64,000 nt of DNA from an uncultured Azospirillum sp. (GTDB taxonomy: Bacteria > Pseudomonadota > Alphaproteobacteria > RF32 > CAG-239), in contig UQMA01000001.1 in assembly GCA_900542055.1 (NCBI GenBank), forward strand, positions 17,655 to 81,654, written 5' to 3'. Of this stretch, positions 22,345-31,222 are shown piece after piece (position 1 is the stretch's first letter; every line of letters starts with the position of its first letter). Both the position numbers and the translations under genes were made by a program. The notes under the pieces are model-generated. The model worked only from the letters and a program-made list of their open reading frames with translations. It made no database searches and was not told the DNA's origin.

Positions 22345-24390
22345 ATGAATGCAAAAATTGTTTGCACCCCAAAAGAAAGCGGATACAAACCGTTACCTAA
22401 AGATTTTAACAAAAAGAAAAACTTTATGGCTTTTGGCGCTGTTAACAATCCCATTTTAGCTGAAATTCAAAATCTCGGACGGACACAATGTCTGGGCAAA
22501 AATGATTGGCCTGAAATTTCAAACATAAATGCATGGATGATTACTGCCGAAACCGCCACATTTATGAAATGGGGCGGCTTGGGTATGGTTGCATCAGAAC
22601 TGCCCGAAGCCTTTAACACGACTTTTTCAAAAGAAAAAGACAAAATATCCATCATAACACCGATGTATACAGGAAATACCGGCAAAAAAGCAGCCTGTTT
22701 CGACGGCAAAATTTATTTCGGCGCCGAAAAACAAGATATAAAGCTGAAAAAAATAATCGGACTTAAAGTTCCTTTTATCGGTCAAAGAAACACCTTAATC
22801 AAACATCATGTCGACATTTATAAAGGCACATACGGCAATGCCGATTATATTTTTTTGCAAAACGAGCGTTTTTTTTCGATAACCCCTCATCCTGATAACA
22901 ATCCGGCACAAGACGGCTGCTACATTCTTAACAGCAACAATATCAACGAGGTTGAGAGATTTGCATTTTTTTCAAAAGCTGTATTTTGTTTGTTGGAAAA
23001 ACTGACTGAAAAAAAATTGCCGGAACTTTCGTTGCCTAATATCCTTGTAGCCAATGACTGGCATAGCGGCGCTTTAGCAGGACTGCTCAAATATTTCACG
23101 CTTGCACGCGTTGAAGAAGGTTCGATGCCTATGGAGCAAGCCGATGTTTTAAGAAAACTGCCGATAATCCATTTAGCCCACCATTTGGGATATCAGGGAT
23201 GGGACTACAACAACACGTCGCGCATTTTAAACTCTTTATACGAAAATTTAGCAACATTGGTTTTCAAAAATGCCAAAGCCATAAAAAACAGCAATCCGCG
23301 CGCTTCAAACACGCTGATTGTTTATGACTGCTACAATCAGGCATCATGCAATTTGCATTTGGCAGACAGAGTTGTCACAGTTTCAAAAAACTATATGGAA
23401 GAAGTTTCCAAAGAATTGGATTTTGGATTTGATTTTCGCGATATTCTTAAAATTCGCAAAGATCACCGCAACTTCTTCGGCATTGTAAATGGTTATGATA
23501 AAAAACTTATTTCTCCCAATCAGCAAAGAATTGAAAAATTAAACAAATATTTTGCACCTTCTGATTTTGTTTTTTATGATGAAAACAATTTGAAAGGCAA
23601 ACTTGAAAACAAAAAAGAATTTATTCGTCTGTTGTCCAAAATTGCTTCTGATGACGATTTCAAACAAAAAGTTATCCCGTTGGTAGACATTTACAAATTT
23701 AACGACATATCCTCTGCTGTTAAAAAAGCCGCCAAAACGCCTATTATTTGCGCCACCAGCCGCCTAGTTGAACAAAAAGGATATGACATTGCGGCACAGG
23801 CAATTCTCAATCTGGCTGAGCGTTTTACAAACCTTAAAAATTTTGAAACCCCGATTTTCATCTTAGGCGGAGCCGGCGATGCCAAATATTTTGAAAATCT
23901 GACAAGCCTAAAAGATAAAATCGCGGCACTTAATCCGGATTATGGTAAAAGAATTTTTGTTTTCCGCGGCTATCAGGACGATTTCGCTTATGCTATACAA
24001 TTGGCATCTGATTTTTATATGATGCCATGCCGTTTTGAACCTTGCGGCTTGACGCAAATGGAAGCCATGGCCAAAGGCGCTCTGCCTATTGCCATGTCAA
24101 CCGGCGGATTGGTAGACACGATTGATGACGGCGTTGACGGTTTTCGCACTGAAGTATTTTTTTCACAGCAAAAACGACGTGTCTACGGCAACAATTTAGC
24201 GGCGCAGCGGCTTAAAAATAATGTTAATGCTTATGCCGAAACATTGGAAAAAGCTTTGGAAATATTTTATCGGCACCCCGATAAAATCGCCCGCATGATC
24301 TATAACGCCATGCACAAAGATTTCAGCTGGAACGTTGAAGGCGGCAGCATCTATAAATACCGCCAGCTTTTCAAAACCGGCCACATCTAA
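22345..24390 (+). CDS. GT5 glycogen/starch synthase-like glycosyltransferase
   Basis: A GT-B fold enzyme that would transfer glucose from ADP- or UDP-glucose onto an alpha-1,4-glucan. The nucleotide-sugar motif KWGGLGMVAS (Lys75, GGLG 77-80) and the acceptor-side motif RFEPCGLTQMEAMAKG (E-x7-E) match GlgA, as does HDWHSG-like ANDWHSGALAG. At 681 residues it is about 200 longer than standard GlgA: an N-terminal leader of about 60 residues precedes the catalytic fold and there are insertions around residues 300-450. No other glycogen genes are near. A synthase is the best call; a different glucan product is possible. Confidence 0.85.
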   Translation: MNAKIVCTPKESGYKPLPKDFNKKKNFMAFGAVNNPILAEIQNLGRTQCLGKNDWPEISNINAWMITAETATFMKWGGLGMVASELPEAFNTTFSKEKDKISIITPMYTGNTGKKAACFDGKIYFGAEKQDIKLKKIIGLKVPFIGQRNTLIKHHVDIYKGTYGNADYIFLQNERFFSITPHPDNNPAQDGCYILNSNNINEVERFAFFSKAVFCLLEKLTEKKLPELSLPNILVANDWHSGALAGLLKYFTLARVEEGSMPMEQADVLRKLPIIHLAHHLGYQGWDYNNTSRILNSLYENLATLVFKNAKAIKNSNPRASNTLIVYDCYNQASCNLHLADRVVTVSKNYMEEVSKELDFGFDFRDILKIRKDHRNFFGIVNGYDKKLISPNQQRIEKLNKYFAPSDFVFYDENNLKGKLENKKEFIRLLSKIASDDDFKQKVIPLVDIYKFNDISSAVKKAAKTPIICATSRLVEQKGYDIAAQAILNLAERFTNLKNFETPIFILGGAGDAKYFENLTSLKDKIAALNPDYGKRIFVFRGYQDDFAYAIQLASDFYMMPCRFEPCGLTQMEAMAKGALPIAMSTGGLVDTIDDGVDGFRTEVFFSQQKRRVYGNNLAAQRLKNNVNAYAETLEKALEIFYRHPDKIARMIYNAMHKDFSWNVEGGSIYKYRQLFKTGHI

Positions 24391-24398
24391 AAGATTTG

Positions 24399-24440
24399 AT
24401 AAAAAAAACACCTTCCGCACAAACGAAAGGTGTTTTTTTA
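24399..24440. terminator. Bidirectional terminator
   Basis: AAAAAACACCTT-ccgcacaaacg-AAAGGTGTTTTTTT hairpin with A and T runs, between the rightward synthase gene and the leftward small secreted protein gene. Confidence 0.82.
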
Positions 24441-24441
24441 A

Positions 24442-24654
24442 TTATTTTTTCTTAACCGGCATTATCGCCATAACTTCATGAACTTCATCATCCACAGTCT
24501 GCTTTTTATAATCTTCCTGAGACACAGAGTTTTTTTCTTCTTCTGTTACAGAAGTTTTAACATTTTGTTCCTGCTGTGAAACATTTTCTTCAGCCGCATT
24601 TGCCATTCCTAATGTTAAAACGCATGCCAGCATCAAAGCCACAAAAAATTTCAT
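24442..24654 (-). CDS. Small secreted acidic protein, unknown function
   Basis: A 70-residue protein with a clear signal peptide (MKFFVALMLACVLTLGMANA, cleavage after ANA) and a short mature part rich in Glu, Gln, Ser and Lys (EENVSQQEQNVKTSVTEEEK), ending in lysines. It has no cysteine in the mature part and no recognisable domain. An AGGAGAT ribosome-binding site lies upstream. It sits just downstream of the leftward lipoprotein gene but is separated from it by a terminator hairpin, so it is probably transcribed alone. Confidence 0.65.
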   Translation of the reverse strand: MKFFVALMLACVLTLGMANAAEENVSQQEQNVKTSVTEEEKNSVSQEDYKKQTVDDEVHEVMAIMPVKKK

Positions 24655-24677
24655 TTCTTATCTCCTTATTTTATTTT

Positions 24678-24716
24678 GAAAAACAGAAAGACCCGCTAAA
24701 CGGATCTTTCTGTTTT
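24678..24716 (-). terminator. Terminator downstream of the leftward lipoprotein gene
   Basis: AAAACAGAAAGA-cccgctaaacgga-TCTTTCTGTTTT is a near-perfect long stem with A/T-rich ends at 24678-24716, suited to leftward termination. Confidence 0.75.
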
Positions 24717-24733
24717 ATAAACACTAAAAGTAA

Positions 24734-26038
24734 TCACTTCTTGCCATAGTAAAGAACATAGCCAATTGCAGAATAGACGTAAGAAATCTTTCCGAAGCCG
24801 ATTGTCGAAACAAATTGCAAGTCCATTTGCTCATGATTTTCCTGCGAATACCAATCTTTTTTCAAAGAAACTGCTATATCTGCTCCAGAATATTGCAATG
24901 CCGGCATTTCGTATTCAAAACCATTTTTTGCATAAACAGCTTTTTCATACATAACACCAAACACGTAGTTTACGCCCTCATTGGCAGTGCTTTTAACATT
25001 CAGGCGGTATATTCGCTCATACGTATTTATGGTCATGTCCCCCTCAGTTCTACTCTTGTCCAGAGCATCGCTGTATTCAGGACTGCCGATAACAAGATCC
25101 GCAAAGGCAATTTTGCTTTTAGCCCCAAGTGAAAAATTTACGTAAGAATATTCTGAAGGCATATTCTTAAGCAACACTTCCTTAGTTACGGTTTTAGTTC
25201 CGCTTTCCGACCAAGTTTCTTCAATCTTTATCCAAGATTTTGAAACACCGGTCTTCTTTTCAAGATCATACGAAACAAGCTCAACACCTGAATCAACAAC
25301 CTTTTGCGAAACCAAATAATCATCCTTAAGTTCTTTCTTAAGAACGACTTCGGCATTAACAGCATATTCTTTGCCGTTAAACACAACTGTAAGCGAATGT
25401 TTATACAGCTTTTGCAAGTAGTTTTTACCATTTTCTTTACTATTGTCCAAATCAGATAAACTGCCGCCGTTATCCCTTATTTCAGAATATTTATGATAAG
25501 GCATAACAACTTTGGTAACACCATCGTTATAGACAGCCACCTGATAAGGCAACACAAATTCAATGGCAAACGCACCACGGTTAACCGTGTACACCAACGC
25601 GGAATCAATAACCGACACAAATTTTTGAACGGCGTGTTTGTTTACAGCCAATTCTCGATAGTCCGTAGCGGACACACCATCCGACAACTCAAAGCTTTTC
25701 ACCTCGAAAATCGACGAATAGTTTTCAATGTTGTTAGTCAGCTGAACTGAAATTTTATTTCCTTCAGCAGAGCTGCTCGCTCTGGTTTTTGGCTGAGCTT
25801 TAGAAGTGCTGCCGTCGGCAAAAAGCTGCGACACAACAATCCAAGACTCATAACTCAAGGAAGTTCCTTCAGTTCCGTTACTTACTGCAGTTACCTCTTC
25901 AGCGGTACCTGGGTCAACCACTTCGCTTTTGATCACCCGGTCAGGATCTGCGAAAAACTCACTTTCTTTGCTGCAAGCAACAAAGAGCGTCATCACTGTG
26001 CTGAGCACTAATGCTGACAAGATACTTTTTGTCTTCAT
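24734..26038 (-). CDS. Exported lipoprotein, unknown function, possibly acquired from Bacteroidetes
   Basis: A 434-residue lipoprotein. The signal peptide (KTKSILSALVLSTVMTLFVAC) ends in a lipobox with Cys about residue 22. The mature protein is beta-rich, Ser/Thr/Tyr-rich and shows no motif I recognise. Two features look unlike the neighbours: the region before the ATG is purely A/T with no Shine-Dalgarno sequence, and the CSKESEF start and the TRASSSAEG segment resemble lipoproteins of gut Bacteroidetes. Transfer is an inference from style only. The gene stands alone with a 146-base gap to the Cys-rich protein gene and a terminator downstream. Confidence 0.65.
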   Translation of the reverse strand: MKTKSILSALVLSTVMTLFVACSKESEFFADPDRVIKSEVVDPGTAEEVTAVSNGTEGTSLSYESWIVVSQLFADGSTSKAQPKTRASSSAEGNKISVQLTNNIENYSSIFEVKSFELSDGVSATDYRELAVNKHAVQKFVSVIDSALVYTVNRGAFAIEFVLPYQVAVYNDGVTKVVMPYHKYSEIRDNGGSLSDLDNSKENGKNYLQKLYKHSLTVVFNGKEYAVNAEVVLKKELKDDYLVSQKVVDSGVELVSYDLEKKTGVSKSWIKIEETWSESGTKTVTKEVLLKNMPSEYSYVNFSLGAKSKIAFADLVIGSPEYSDALDKSRTEGDMTINTYERIYRLNVKSTANEGVNYVFGVMYEKAVYAKNGFEYEMPALQYSGADIAVSLKKDWYSQENHEQMDLQFVSTIGFGKISYVYSAIGYVLYYGKK

Positions 26039-26184
26039 AATTTTTTTAATTAAAAGGATTAATATATGTTAACTGTTTTAACTCAAACAAATCTTCAACA
26101 AAAAATCATCCGAATTTTCAGGGCAAAACCTGACATCAATAATAGTGTTTATATTAATAATTCTAAATAATAATTTGTTGAATT

Positions 26185-28782
26185 TTAGTAAGCTAATCCC
26201 ATCAAATTGGCATTATAGCAGCCGGTGCACAGCGTTGAGCCATTCCAGTTAGGATCAAAATCACTATTGCAATCTCCTTTGCATTTTCCTCCCGTGCTGC
26301 ATGGATTATAAGTATAATTATACTTATCGAATTTATAATACCAAATTCCGTTAATAGCCCAATCATCCTCCATTTTATGATAATTGGAACCAAGCCTCAG
26401 CAGTCCACCGTTATCACGGTGTCTAATAGCGCCTCTTCCGCTATCAAAAGAAAAGCTTTTTCCTCCAATTTCTGCTTTACCGCCCCACATGCAAATAAGA
26501 GTTTTTGTACTGTTTTCCATTTTAATAGGAGCCGCAATAACATTGCTGTTTTCTATATACATTTTCACACCTTCATTAAGCCAACTTGGTTCGTTTATGG
26601 TCAAAGTAGACGAATTTCTTACATGCACTCCGCGAGCTCTCCATAATACTTCTCCTGAATGTTCAACTGTAGACGCATCACTCAATCCGCCAAACCTGAA
26701 ATAACTAGCATCTCTTGCCCCGGAACCATGTGTTCTTATTGTTGTCGCCGTAATTTCAGAACCAGACAAACCAACATTTATAGAACTCCAAAAATCTCCT
26801 ACCGATGAATTCGTATTAGCCATTTTGGAATCAATAAACAATACCGTGCCATCGTCACCATCCCAATTAACATTCTGCCCCCAGTATATGTTACCATTGT
26901 ACTCGCCATTCGTGTTAATTGTTGCATTTTTGAATATAACAGTACCGCCAATTCTGAAATTAAAAGGTGCTGAATATGCCTTTTTACCTGTTATCGGATC
27001 ATTATAACCCTCACCAAAAAGGCTATTAGTTAAAAATCCTATTCTTCCTGATAAGGTCAGAATTTTTCTCGCATTTACGATAATTTCATTCACCCAATCG
27101 CCATGAAGAAACTTATGATAGCCTTCATCTCCAACTTTCACCTTTTCAGGATATAGAACTGAAATAATACCAACATTGTGCCATTCATGGTCGGCGTCTA
27201 TAATAAAGTTTTCGGCAAAACCGCCTTGTTTGTCCTTTGTATTAGTTGCATAAAACTCTATCGATATATCAGAAAGATCACGATTCAAAAACGTATTATC
27301 TTTATTGATGTTATTGCCGTTAAATTTCATTACCGGACGGTCCCAAATATAACCTTTATCGCTGGAGTCCCTGCATCCTGCAAACATCAAGCTACCATCG
27401 GAATATTTCATATTTGTATTGCCCAACGCCCACATGCCATTGATCGAAGAATAAGAAACTTTATTGCCGATATGTTCCCAAGAACCCCTGTTGGTATTCA
27501 TAGAAGATTTAGGCAATGTTATATTTTCCGTAATATACAAATGTTTGTTGCCGCTGCTGTCTGTTCTCACAAAACCGACCACGCCGCCTTTATCACCAAC
27601 CATTGATGTGTCTTGCGTTAAATATCCTTTTGAAAAAGCTCTGCGCACTTCCTGTTCGCATGGAAGCTTACAGGTGTAATAATACAATGCGTTATCATCA
27701 TTCCCCGGACATACCTCATAGGTTCCGACGAAACCATCCACTGTACTGCAGCTTGCGCCTTCTCTCGGCTTTGTAGACATTGTGCTGGTATAACCATGGC
27801 CTACACACCAACTAGCCTTATCAAACACGCATTTATACAATGCCGGATTTGTCGGATAAGGACACTGTTCACCCAAAATACAATTATAAGAAGTTAAATA
27901 TTCATATTTCTTCGTATCAGGATTATACACTTGATTTTTTGTTCTGCAATTATGCTGCATTGAGCAATCGGTATGCTGAAAACCTGTGTGCTTTTTGTTG
28001 GCTACAGTGGTTCCCAAGCTATCTCCGTCTTCTTCTTCATCATAGGTTCGGCAGGCTTCTTCAGCTGTTTTGCATCTGGAATAATATTCGCGCTGCGAAT
28101 TACTGTCTATACAAGTCGACGCGCCGATAGCCGGACCATATTCACAGCTGGCATGCTCATAAACCGCTCTGTCGCAATAACATTTGCTATAAGTCTCCCC
28201 AGCATCATCTGTGCATGACGCCGACAGTGTTTGATTATTTTTACACTTGTTGCCTTTATCAGTATAAATAGCTCTGTCGCATGTACAGGTTTTATACTTA
28301 ATGGTATCTGTAGTTCCATCATTCAACATACAATAACCGCCGCCCGGCTGGCAATTGTTTTGCTTGGCATAATCCGAAGTTACTCCGTACTCATCAGGAC
28401 ATTTGCAAGCATAACGGGTGCCGCATTTGCCAAATATTGTTTGTCCCTTAATTACTCCGCCGACAGCAGTTGTATCTACTTCCAAAGGATAGATGCAGCC
28501 TTCATAGCGAAATTTCGGAGCGCAGCATTTTATATAAGAGCTCTTGTAAGGACAGTTATATTTGAAATAACCGTCTAAGCAGGATGTTGTTTTGCTGTCA
28601 GCATAGCCCTCGTTTTCACAAGCGGTATCATTCGGATCAACGAGGGGATTTGCAGGAAAATTGCCGCCGCTGCCGCAATTTTCATCGGTAGCGAAGCAAA
28701 CTCTAGCCTGCGAATCGGTACAAAAAAGCGCACCGCATAGCACAGCAGTGAGCATAAATATAGCAAAATTACGTGTTTTCAT
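26185..28782 (-). CDS. Large cysteine-rich secreted protein
   Basis: An 865-residue exported protein. The start at 28782 is chosen because an AAGGGGAAG ribosome-binding site precedes it and a signal peptide follows (MKTRNFAIFMLTAVLCGALF); the longer frame upstream lacks both. About the first 400 residues hold dozens of cysteines in short units such as CTCDRAIYTDKGNKC and CYCDRAVYEHASC, plus CKCPDEYG and CPYPTNP segments. The remainder (to about 810) has few cysteines and a regular Asn/Gly/Thr/Ile pattern that suggests a beta-helix or beta-sandwich. The last 40 residues again carry six cysteines (GGKCKGDCNSDFD, STLCTGCYN). No known family is recognised; adhesin or surface-layer function is possible. 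Confidence 0.8.
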   Translation of the reverse strand: MKTRNFAIFMLTAVLCGALFCTDSQARVCFATDENCGSGGNFPANPLVDPNDTACENEGYADSKTTSCLDGYFKYNCPYKSSYIKCCAPKFRYEGCIYPLEVDTTAVGGVIKGQTIFGKCGTRYACKCPDEYGVTSDYAKQNNCQPGGGYCMLNDGTTDTIKYKTCTCDRAIYTDKGNKCKNNQTLSASCTDDAGETYSKCYCDRAVYEHASCEYGPAIGASTCIDSNSQREYYSRCKTAEEACRTYDEEEDGDSLGTTVANKKHTGFQHTDCSMQHNCRTKNQVYNPDTKKYEYLTSYNCILGEQCPYPTNPALYKCVFDKASWCVGHGYTSTMSTKPREGASCSTVDGFVGTYEVCPGNDDNALYYYTCKLPCEQEVRRAFSKGYLTQDTSMVGDKGGVVGFVRTDSSGNKHLYITENITLPKSSMNTNRGSWEHIGNKVSYSSINGMWALGNTNMKYSDGSLMFAGCRDSSDKGYIWDRPVMKFNGNNINKDNTFLNRDLSDISIEFYATNTKDKQGGFAENFIIDADHEWHNVGIISVLYPEKVKVGDEGYHKFLHGDWVNEIIVNARKILTLSGRIGFLTNSLFGEGYNDPITGKKAYSAPFNFRIGGTVIFKNATINTNGEYNGNIYWGQNVNWDGDDGTVLFIDSKMANTNSSVGDFWSSINVGLSGSEITATTIRTHGSGARDASYFRFGGLSDASTVEHSGEVLWRARGVHVRNSSTLTINEPSWLNEGVKMYIENSNVIAAPIKMENSTKTLICMWGGKAEIGGKSFSFDSGRGAIRHRDNGGLLRLGSNYHKMEDDWAINGIWYYKFDKYNYTYNPCSTGGKCKGDCNSDFDPNWNGSTLCTGCYNANLMGLAY

Positions 28783-28863
28783 TGCTCTTCCCCTTAAAAA
28801 GCTTCTTACACTTATGTAAATGTAAAATAATAAAAACAAAGCGCACTGCGGCTTTGCGGCACT

Positions 28864-28889
28864 AATCGACAGATAACCCCCTATCGATT
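28864..28889 (-). other. Inverted repeat in the leader of the Cys-rich protein gene
   Basis: AATCGA (28864-28869) pairs with TCGATT (28884-28889) around a 14-base loop with a run of five C on the plus strand (five G in the transcript). It lies about 80 bases before the start codon and could be an operator or RNA hairpin. No known riboswitch class is recognised. Confidence 0.35.
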
Positions 28890-28969
28890 GTTTAAAAGTT
28901 TAACATACAAAAAAATAAAACACAACAATTTTTGCGCGTTTTTTATAAATCATCAGTAAACTGACAGCT

Positions 28970-29671
28970 CTAACCCAATTTTTTGAAAAAGTCTTTTCTT
29001 TCCCGCCGCTGCATAGACCACAAATTACCCCAGCCGTTGACCGGCTGAAATTCATTTTTGCACTTAAAATCAAAATTTCTGCTCAAAAACAAAGAAGTCG
29101 TTTTAGTGTAACAGTTCATCGGGCAAAAGCCGAAAAAGTCGACTTGCAGCAAATTTGCCGATTTTAGCGCCGCCGCTGCACGGCGATATTCCTCGCTTGT
29201 ATTTATTCTGTCGCTGTCGTCCAAAATAATCATCCCGCCTTCAGCCAGAGCTTTAACCGCGGCTTCAGCGCACCACGCGCGGCGTTTGCCGTCAACAACA
29301 ATCACATCATATGCCTGATTGTCCTCAAAAATGGCGTTTTCATATTCTTCGCCTTCATCGCGCAGCCTAATTTCAAAGTTGTCATACTTAAACAGCTCTG
29401 ACCACTTTTTAAACCAATCTTCCTTATCTTCTATACTAGTCACGCTCAAAGCACGCTGCGCCCAAAAAGCCGATGAATAACCGCAGCCGTATTCAAAAAT
29501 TTTTTTATCGGTATAATCAAACTGCGACAAATATTCTATTGCCGGATAAGTGTACCACGGTATCGGATTTCCATCACGGTCAAGACAAAGCTTTTCATCA
29601 ATGCTTTTTTCCATGGCAAAATCTTTTTGCCACATTTCGATAAACTTTTGAAACTTTTCGCTATACATCAC
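28970..29671 (-). CDS. Class I SAM-dependent methyltransferase-like protein
   Basis: A 233-residue protein with a Rossmann-like methyltransferase core: motif I is FEYGCGYSSAFWAQRA (about residues 58-73), followed by an acidic strand end (SIEDKEDW) and a post-motif VIVVDGKRRAWCAEAA. It lacks a signal peptide. The last residues include CPMNCYTKTTSLF. The substrate is not identifiable; such domains modify small molecules, RNA or glycans. Its start overlaps the holA stop by four bases, so it is the last gene of leuS-lptE-holA-MT and translated by coupling. Confidence 0.72.
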   Translation of the reverse strand: MMYSEKFQKFIEMWQKDFAMEKSIDEKLCLDRDGNPIPWYTYPAIEYLSQFDYTDKKIFEYGCGYSSAFWAQRALSVTSIEDKEDWFKKWSELFKYDNFEIRLRDEGEEYENAIFEDNQAYDVIVVDGKRRAWCAEAAVKALAEGGMIILDDSDRINTSEEYRRAAAALKSANLLQVDFFGFCPMNCYTKTTSLFLSRNFDFKCKNEFQPVNGWGNLWSMQRRERKDFFKKLG

Positions 29672-30681
29672 ATTTGCCTTTTTGCAGCGCCCGACAACCG
29701 CAGCAACGCCATACTGACAATATCTTCAGCCGGCATCCCTGTGGTTTTGCAGTCTTTTTCCGCATCATAAAGCAACTCGAGCGCACGCAGAATCTTGTCT
29801 TTATTCCACAGACGCAGCTGCTGCTTAAACGCCTCAACTCTATAAAAAATAAGTCTGGGGGTTAAACGCTGCAAAGCTTTATCCAAACCTTCGCCTTTTT
29901 CGATTCCCGCTTGGCAAACCAACAATTTCATAACATGATAGCTGAGCGCTCTGATAACTGAAACCGGTTCATTGCCTTCATTTATGTATTTATTATAAAG
30001 AGTGTCCGCTTTAACTTTATCGCCTTCCATAACAGCATAACAAATATCATCGGTGCTGGAATCCGACTGATCGCTTATAACTTTCATTATAATCGCCGGC
30101 GTTACTTCTTTGGCCTCTCCCATATAAGTTTTGAGCTTTTCAAGCTCTGCCATATTAATCATTCGGTCGCCGGACAAGCGAGAACACAGCAGCTGAATGG
30201 CAGCAGGTTCAAAAGTGAGACCCATTGTTTTCAATACGTTGTATATATCTTCGTTTTTATCTTCATAGCAGGGTAGACAGCCCATGTCTTCGCTGTCTTC
30301 CGCCAATTTGACCAATGAAGATTTTTTGTTCAAATCATTGGCATAAAGCAGCAGCAAATTCTCGGAATTGCTGCCGTCCAACATTTTACGCAAATCTTTT
30401 GTAAGCGAATTTCCGGCATCGCGAACCATAATTACCCGCCGACCGCCCATAAGAGATTGCCCGTTATATTCTCCATACAATTTTCCGAAATCAGCCGCCA
30501 CATCGTCACCGGACAATTCGGCAACCTGAAAAGCATCATTCAAATCAGCGCAAACGGAACGGGCTATTTTTTTAACCGTGTCTAACACCAAACCATCATT
30601 GCTGCCGTAAACCAAAAATGCTTTTATTTTTTCGTCGGGGCGTTTGATATAATTTTCAATCTGAACCGATTTAAAAATCAT
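29668..30681 (-). CDS. holA: DNA polymerase III subunit delta
   Basis: Clamp-loader subunit that opens the beta clamp. The N-terminal AAA+ fold begins FLVYGSNDGLVLDTVKKIAR; FGKLYGEYNGQSLMGGRRVIMVRDAG and the helical collar region near the C-terminus are family features. There is no Walker lysine, as expected for delta. Length (337) is normal. It overlaps lptE upstream by 11 bases and the methyltransferase gene downstream by four, indicating one transcript. The lptE-holA pairing is the standard order in proteobacteria. Confidence 0.94.
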   Translation of the reverse strand: MIFKSVQIENYIKRPDEKIKAFLVYGSNDGLVLDTVKKIARSVCADLNDAFQVAELSGDDVAADFGKLYGEYNGQSLMGGRRVIMVRDAGNSLTKDLRKMLDGSNSENLLLLYANDLNKKSSLVKLAEDSEDMGCLPCYEDKNEDIYNVLKTMGLTFEPAAIQLLCSRLSGDRMINMAELEKLKTYMGEAKEVTPAIIMKVISDQSDSSTDDICYAVMEGDKVKADTLYNKYINEGNEPVSVIRALSYHVMKLLVCQAGIEKGEGLDKALQRLTPRLIFYRVEAFKQQLRLWNKDKILRALELLYDAEKDCKTTGMPAEDIVSMALLRLSGAAKRQM

Positions 30682-31222
30682 TTTGAACGCCCTGTTTGGT
30701 TGCTATTGCATGAAAATAAGCCCCAAGCCGCAAAGATATATCATTGGAAATTATTTTTGCCGCATCCCGATCGCCTTTTTTCTTGGCCATGGTTGTAGAA
30801 TAAGGATTCGCCAAAATATCATAACTTGTAAAAGCTATACTGTCGCCGTCCAGCAGCCTTTCATTTTCAGACATCATATAATAAGTAACTTTATAACGCA
30901 CCATCTTGCGCGTTGCCGTAATATCCGAACGCAAAGCCTGATCCGTTTCCTGCTTAGAGGCCAACTTCACATATAATCTGTATTTCGGATGTTCCGGCTG
31001 TCCGAGAGGAGAAAGTAAATCTATTAAATCATTGCGCAAAAGCTGACCGAACCTGTCGCTAATCGGCTGCACTTTAATTTTTGCCATTTCTTGCGAAATC
31101 GAAGTATCGAAATCACCATTAAAATACCATGCGTTATCATGTTTTTTTTCAACATATAACGGTTCAAAGCCGCAAGCCGCAACAAGCAAGGCCAGCAATA
31201 TAATATAATTTTTACGCAACAA
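30671..31222 (-). CDS. lptE: LPS assembly lipoprotein LptE
   Basis: The outer-membrane plug of the LptD translocon that delivers LPS to the cell surface. The signal peptide ends in LLVAAC with the lipobox Cys at about residue 17, followed by GFEPLYVEKK, the start of mature LptE in alphaproteobacteria. Length (183) and position between leuS and holA are typical. Sequence is otherwise weakly conserved, as is normal for the family. It overlaps leuS by 11 bases and holA by 11. Confidence 0.88.
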   Translation of the reverse strand: MLRKNYIILLALLVAACGFEPLYVEKKHDNAWYFNGDFDTSISQEMAKIKVQPISDRFGQLLRNDLIDLLSPLGQPEHPKYRLYVKLASKQETDQALRSDITATRKMVRYKVTYYMMSENERLLDGDSIAFTSYDILANPYSTTMAKKKGDRDAAKIISNDISLRLGAYFHAIATKQGVQNDF

